DNA of 64,000 nucleotides from Pagrus major (taxonomy: Eukaryota > Chordata > Actinopteri > Spariformes > Sparidae): NCBI RefSeq assembly GCF_040436345.1, contig NC_133230.1, forward strand, positions 5,539,297 through 5,603,296. The letters run 5' to 3'. Positions 58,417-64,000 of the stretch are shown here, piece by piece. The translations under genes were made by a program, and so were the position numbers. Under the pieces are notes generated by a model. The model had not been told where the DNA came from. It searched no databases and saw only the letters and a list, made by a program, of their open reading frames with translations. How positions within the stretch are numbered: position 1 is the stretch's first letter; every line of letters begins with the position of its first letter.

Positions 58417-58845
58417 CTTTCTTTCCTTCTGTCTTTCTTTCTTTCTTGCTCTCTGGCTCTGTCTTTCTTTCTTTCTGGGTGTCTGTCTCTGTCTTTCTGT
58501 CTTTCCATCTTTCTTTCTTTCTTTCTTTCTCTCTGTCTCTCTGTCTGTCTGTCTTTCTTTCTGACTGTCTTTCTTTCTTTCTTCCTTTCTTTCTTCCTGT
58601 CTCTGTCTTTCTTTCTGTCTTTCTTTCTGTCTCTCTGTCTGTCTGTCTTTCTTTCTTTCTGGCTGTCTTTCTTTCTGACTGTCTTTCTCTCTGTCTTTCT
58701 TTCTTTCTGGCTGTCTTTCTGTCTCTCTGTCTGTCTTTCTCTCTGTCTCTCTGTCTGTCTTTCTTTCTTTCTGGCTGTCTTTATGTCTCTCTGTCTTTCT
58801 TTCTGGCTGTCTTTATGTCTCTCTGTCTTTCTTTCTGGCTGTATA
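58417..58845. repeat. long (CTTT)n/(CTGT)n pyrimidine microsatellite
   Basis: About 430 bp of nearly pure pyrimidine with mixed CTTT, CTGT and CTCT units and rare G or A interruptions. The long open frames on both strands come only from this composition. Confidence 0.95.
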
Positions 58846-59439
58846 GATAAGTCACCAAACACGACCAGCAAAGCTTCAATGACTGTGCACTTCACTCAGT
58901 CCTGGACCGGATACCTGGACTGAAATGTACGAACTGATGGAATATCAGCACAATTACTGGACTATATAAAAAAAAACAAATAACTAGTTCAGTTATCAAC
59001 TCAGTTATTTCCAACAACAACTTCTCTGATGTTGATGATGTTGAATCCTCGCTGTTCATGTAGGAGCATTCATCTCTCTGTAAACCAGCGCAGCTCTGGC
59101 TGCAGGCTTGTTGAAGTCAGCTGGGGATGCTGCAGGAGACCTGGCTTTCAGGCTGTCAAACACAGCTCAGTGTTCAGCCTTGGGATGTATTTGATGTTTG
59201 ACCAGTTGTTTCCTCAGATTAGATGCTTTGTATTTTGTGTTACAAATATTGCAGCGAGTGTTGACTTTATTGACTGTGAGCTGTTGCCGGGGATATATAT
59301 ACGTATGTTTTTTTCTCAGTCACTGACCTTTGGCACAAATCGTTTCAACTTGAATTTGTACTCTGAAGTACTGATGTAATTCGATGGGTACCAAGGTCGG
59401 TACCCAAGCCTGAATGTCATGCTGTAGGGTGGATGTTGC

Positions 59440-59600
59440 TCAGATGATAGAAGAGGAAGAGGTCGTCCACTGGTCCCAAGGTTGTCTGTTCGATCTACAT
59501 GTCAACGTGTTCTTGAGCAAGAAACTAATTATCAGTTGCTACCAATGGTTGGACTGTGTCGTTCCATAAATGCAGCCAATTACCCAATTACCATCCATGT
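59440..59600. repeat. SINE-like fish repeat
   Basis: GTCGTCCACTGGTCCCAAGG, TGTTCGATCTACATGTC, GTTCTTGAGCAAGAAACTAA and AGTTGCTACCAATG follow in the order of a tRNA-derived SINE found in many fish (the CCTTGAGCAAGACACT core). Aged copy; identification from memory. Confidence 0.6.
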
Positions 59601-62600
59601 TAATGCAGCTGTAAAATACACCACAAAACAAAATACTGTTGATCCAGAGAGGCAAAGAACTGCAGTGAGATATCTGCTTGAATACATTTAGGTTTCATAA
59701 TATGTTGGTTGGTAGCTCAGCTGGTAACAGTGACATAAGCCTTGTACTTTACAGTCAACACATAATCAATGAACAAGTGTTAACAATCCCCTGACCTCTG
59801 TATGCGGAGGTCAGTAGGACAATGGATCCGTCTGTCTCGATGACAGATGTTTAGTCCACGGATGAAACATTTTCTGGAAGCAGGCCATTTTATTTCTGGG
59901 GATCTTCTCTGTTCTGTCAACTGTTCAGTCTGTGTTGACTGCAGAGACTGTTAGTTAATGTAATTGCAGAGGATTGTTATTCTGCTTTGGCTTTGACCAA
60001 AATCCCTTCAGTCCTTAATACACTCAGTGAATTGTCTGCGGCCGGCCGGATGAAAAGCTGAGTGTCACATTTGGCTTATTGTCAACAATCTGTCGCTGTC
60101 AGTGGAGTGCGTGATTGACGGATCCTGGATTTATCACAGAAAACCGATCATCGGACAAAACGTGGAACACTGGTGACATAAATCTGTTTCATCTGTAACA
60201 GAGTGTCAGAATGAATCTGCTCAGCAACACTGTTGGACGCCGCCCCAGAATATCTTTACACTTTCAGACCTAAGGCACAGTTTGTGTTCTCAGCAGTGGC
60301 ACTTAGCCCAGAGCGGACGCACTCCTTTAATTCACATTTATGCTCGTCTTGGTTTTGTCTTTCCTCAGCAGATACAAGCTTAAAACGCTGCTCATCAACA
60401 ATGAATGAATGTGGTCTGAGAGACAGGCGAGTAAAGATGCAGGTTTCCAGTGTGACTGAACTGATCTTTGTCACAAACAAATCATAGAAGATGCTAGATT
60501 GCCTTTACACAAGCCGTTCTGTTGCATGCGCACTCTTTTATGTATCTAAAGGGAGAATTGTGCAGGGTTTGGCGCATTTTCATTAATTCTAATAACGACA
60601 ATTTAATTAGAAAGGTTAACGTTGCACCTCTGTAGTGCCATTACCTTTAATATATTTGCGCTGTACCAACAGTACTGTATGGTTCTGGCCAGTTTCACGG
60701 CTCCACGCATACGCTGTTCATGAAAGATTCAGAGGCTATAAACTACTAAGTGCAAAGGCACTTTGTGATTCACTTCCAGCCTTTTTGTAGGTTACAGCCA
60801 ATAGTGGCACAGTTAGAGTCAAACCGAGAAGTTTCTCTTCTTCACCAGCCGTGGAGTCGGCACAACCAAGTTCACTCACAGGGCAGAACCCGTGCAAAGC
60901 AACACATTACTGTCATTACAAATCATTTATGTTTAACTGTGGTTCTCCAGCCTTACAGTGTGGTTAACATTCGGCGTGTTATGTCATCGTGTTAAATAGG
61001 CCAACCTTTTTTCCGACTAATTAAACTTCTCATTAAGAGGACATGCACAATCATTTCATTTATTTACTGCATGAATATTAACTACCACCTTTGCTTCGGA
61101 GCAGCTCCTCAGAGAAGAGTTGATTTAAAACAATCAGCGGAGACAGGTTAGCGCTGTGTGATAACGGCATTTTGGAGCCAGGTTCATCAGATTGATTTGA
61201 GTCCATTAAATAGTTGCAGGATGCAGGTATGTAGGCCACTGCGGCCCATTTTCTCACCAGGAATAGCATACAGCAGCTTCAGGCTAAGTCAAGCTCTGTA
61301 AGCAATACTCCTTTAGTAAATCTGTACAGAACTAGGCTGAATATCAGTGTATCATTTTAACACATCAATATTGTGTTTTGCAATTAAATATGGTCAGGGA
61401 TTTTGGTTATTGTTGTCTTTTTCTAGTTTTTTTGGACAAAATACCATAAAACGTGACAAAAATGACACATTGGAAAACAGGTATTGTTGACACCATAGTG
61501 GAATTTCTAACTTTAATACAATTTCTTGAAAAATATGGATATTCGATACCATTTTCGATACCAAAGGGAAAAATTGGGGGCATCAAATTTTGGATTTTTA
61601 TTCAAAAATGAATTCCCTTCCTGGCTTGTTGCAGAGAACAGCAGAAAGAATAGGAAACGATAAATATCACTCTTTTTTTGAAAATATTAGTTTTTTCTCT
61701 TTAGCTTAGGCCTTAAAAATAGTATTTATGTATATTTATGCATATTCTCACTGTGAGAGAGAAGAGAGTGAGGGCATGCAGCTGCAATCAATACTGCAGA
61801 AAATGAGTAAACTGTCAAACTTGTCAGTATCAATATTTTTGTGGTACAGTGGTATTGGCACACACAAATACTGCAGCATAAAAACTATGTATTTAAAAGT
61901 CTGAAACACTACAGTATACCCTTGTTATATTACTTTATGAGCCAGCTGCTCTAGTTAATGAATCGTATGTGAGAATACTTATGAAGTCAACTTCATACCA
62001 TCGCTGTTATTCACACTTGTTTAACCCACATTTGCCTTGTTTGAGTTTAATCTATGTGAGATCAAACAACAGTGTGGTTTGTCCTCAGGCCCTGTTCTGT
62101 CTGCAGTTCAGGAATTGCAGTAGTTTACATCTTTAATCCCACGATTCCTCTGCCTGTCTGGGTTCGGTAATGCAATTAATTCCCAATGCACTCTCCTGAC
62201 TTTTCTGCACGCATGACTTCCTGTTCACTCAGGCCCAGAGGACCTATTAGTGACTTTGAGTGAAAGAGAAAAAAGTGATGTGATTAAAGCGGGTTGAGCT
62301 GTAAATGACCTAAACACTGCCGCCGTGAAGTGTTTCACAGAAGTGTATAAGAGATTTACATAAAACAGAAGTCACAGCATGAAAAAGCACAATCTAAACA
62401 TAAAACTGTGAAGTTGCCTCTCCCGAAGGTATAACCCAAATAAACACATCACATTTTACAGCCAGATGTGGGTTCATTGTACCGGAAACAACAGTACATG
62501 GTGTTTTGCTTGTTTCACACAAACCTGGACTGACCCGGTCATGCTGTCAGAATAACAAGAGTTGTGAATTTTTTAGGGACTGTAGGTACAAATCCACAAC

Positions 62601-63689
62601 AACAAATTGCACTTAAATTCATACCAGACGTTGTTGTGCTGTGCAGGGGGTCACTTACTTGTTTGCAGCTTCAAAATGTTATCACACACACAAATAACGT
62701 AAAACTGTAAAATGCATGTCAGATACTTATGTTTACCAGGCTGATTAATGCGCTATACCAAACTTTGTCGAGACTCTCTGCTCACAAAATTAATTGCAAC
62801 AGATCGGTGTAGCAATGCCTAGTTCCCTCCATAAGCATTTTGTTCAGCAAGAAAACCAATGCAAAAAACTCATAGACTTTGAGATGAGGGAACCAAATGC
62901 GCAAAAATGCTAACTGATTTCTGGGGTTTAGAGCTACAGACTACACCACTCTATTGGGCACTTCCTGTTTGTAAAAAAGTAGTCCACACCAGAAGTTTCA
63001 AATATTGTTGGGAATGAGAAGCTCTTCTCAGCTGCTGCCTCGTCTCTTGATAGTCTAAAACATAAAAATAAAAATCTTTCCTTATTGAATTTAAAATGTA
63101 GTTGTCAAGCTCAACAGTTCTCATCAAGATGATCAACAGGCTTTTTAAGTTGTGCTTCAAATGATCGGCTTTTGTCATTAGACAGCAAAGCATGAAGTAT
63201 AGTGTTCATCACACAGAGCCCGTTGGGAAGGACTCCCTTTATAGCTGTCCTAACAAAAGGGCTCTAAATCCCTCGAAGGCCTCCTCGCACTGCCCGGCCT
63301 GAAAAACATCCTCAGAATGGGAACAAATCTTAGTTGTTCAGAAGATTTCCCTGTGTTGCTCTGCCAGAGGATCGGAGGACAAGCAAAACCAGCAGGCCGC
63401 TTTTGACGGAAGAAAAGCCAGTCTGAATAGAGCCTGGCAAAATACAAGCTCTGCAGCAGCTGACAGCTGTCGCCGCCTTTGTCAATATGAAAAGGACACT
63501 GAATAGAACTGGTTGTGTCAAACAAAGTTGGTTTCAAAACACCAGCACTGATTTTTACTATCGGGATGTGGAGGAGGAGCTGTGGTTTTGTAGTTTAACG
63601 ATTGATAACATGAATCAGTTTTGCTTCTGTTTACTTCAGTGCTTCGTCCCTATCACCTCTGAAACAAAGCAACTTGTTACTTGGCCTGG

Positions 63690-63897
63690 GTGAGCACGGT
63701 CGCCTCAGAGCAACAAGTTCCTGGGTTTGAGTTCAGCTCAGTGAATTGCCCATGGGTTTGTGTGTGGATCCTTGTCGTATGCTTTATGTATCAGGCCTGT
63801 ATAAGCTTCCTGCCTAATATAAGTTGATTGGCTCCAGCCTCAGGCTACCCTGTTAAGGATAAACTAGCACAGATGATATGACGGATGGATAAATGTG
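63690..63897 (+). repeat. SINE-like fish repeat with GGATGGATAA tail
   Basis: TGAGCACGGTCGCCTCAGAG, TTCCTGGGTTTGAGTTCAGC, GTGAATTGCCCATGGGTTTG, TTGGCTCCAGCCTCAGGCTA, CCTGTTAAGGATAAAC and GACGGATGGATAA follow the order of a very common fish interspersed repeat ending in GGATGG units. The middle part is shortened. Confidence 0.75.
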
Positions 63898-64000
63898 TAA
63901 TCTAACTGACGCACCCTGACCACTACGAATCTGTAGAATAAAAATATTGTGATGTAAATGTGCTCAACTTTAAAGCCCTTATTGGAATTATCCGGGCCAG

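Larger units (their letters stand above)
58063..64000 (+). other. samd5 intron 1 (to window end)
   Basis: It holds a long pyrimidine microsatellite (58417-58845) and two SINE-like repeats (59440-59600 and 63690-63897). No coding exon was recognised between 59600 and 63690. Confidence 0.6.

Noticed and set aside
58387..58923. Open frames of 130-178 codons on both strands in the pyrimidine tract
   Set aside because: A C/T-only sequence cannot form stop codons in most frames. The peptides are Ser/Phe/Leu or Arg/Lys/Glu repeats of no gene.
59706..59775. tRNA-like box, GGTAGCTCAGCTGGTA
   Set aside because: The A-box-like start is present, but no matching acceptor stem, anticodon arm or B box could be drawn. 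It is probably a SINE relic.

Overview
This is a teleost fish nuclear window, probably from a percomorph. It carries vertebrate genes split by GT-AG introns, conserved coding exons in AT-rich non-coding DNA, and many short interspersed and foldback repeats of fish type. All recognised genes lie on the + strand, in the order grm1 (3' part) - rab32 remnant - stxbp5 (complete) - samd5 (first coding exon). From memory this matches human 6q24 (GRM1-RAB32-ADGB-STXBP5-SAMD5), except that no androglobin exon is seen between rab32 and stxbp5.

Layout. 1-5483 is an intron of grm1 whose earlier exons lie left of the window. It holds a 4.77-kb TTAA-flanked foldback element with 320-bp terminal inverted repeats and a 3.4-kb minisatellite core. 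5484-16224 holds the last six coding exons of a group I metabotropic glutamate receptor. 18361-19067 is a rab32-like pseudogene: exon 1 is broken and exon 2 is still open. 19068-24900 is repeat-rich and has no recognisable gene. 25376-52229 is a complete tomosyn-1 gene with 28 constitutive coding exons (1148 codons plus stop) and a probable 84-nt cassette exon. It includes one U12-type intron and a run of small exons whose lengths are multiples of three. 52230 to about 55670 looks like its long 3'UTR. 57598-58062 is samd5 exon 1; the rest of that gene is not visible.

Function. grm1 and stxbp5 both act at synapses. The first is a postsynaptic glutamate receptor that couples to Gq and binds Homer. 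The second is a cytosolic R-SNARE protein that competes with synaptobrevin and restrains vesicle fusion. They are neighbours by conserved synteny and are not an operon. No new multi-gene system was found. The most informative signals are the foldback element with its captured minisatellite, the decayed rab32 copy, the U12 intron, and the modular tomosyn linker with an unfamiliar 28-residue cassette.

Exon borders were read by eye from splice sites, reading phase and recalled protein families. No alignment was run. Duplicate suffixes (a/b) cannot be assigned from this window.
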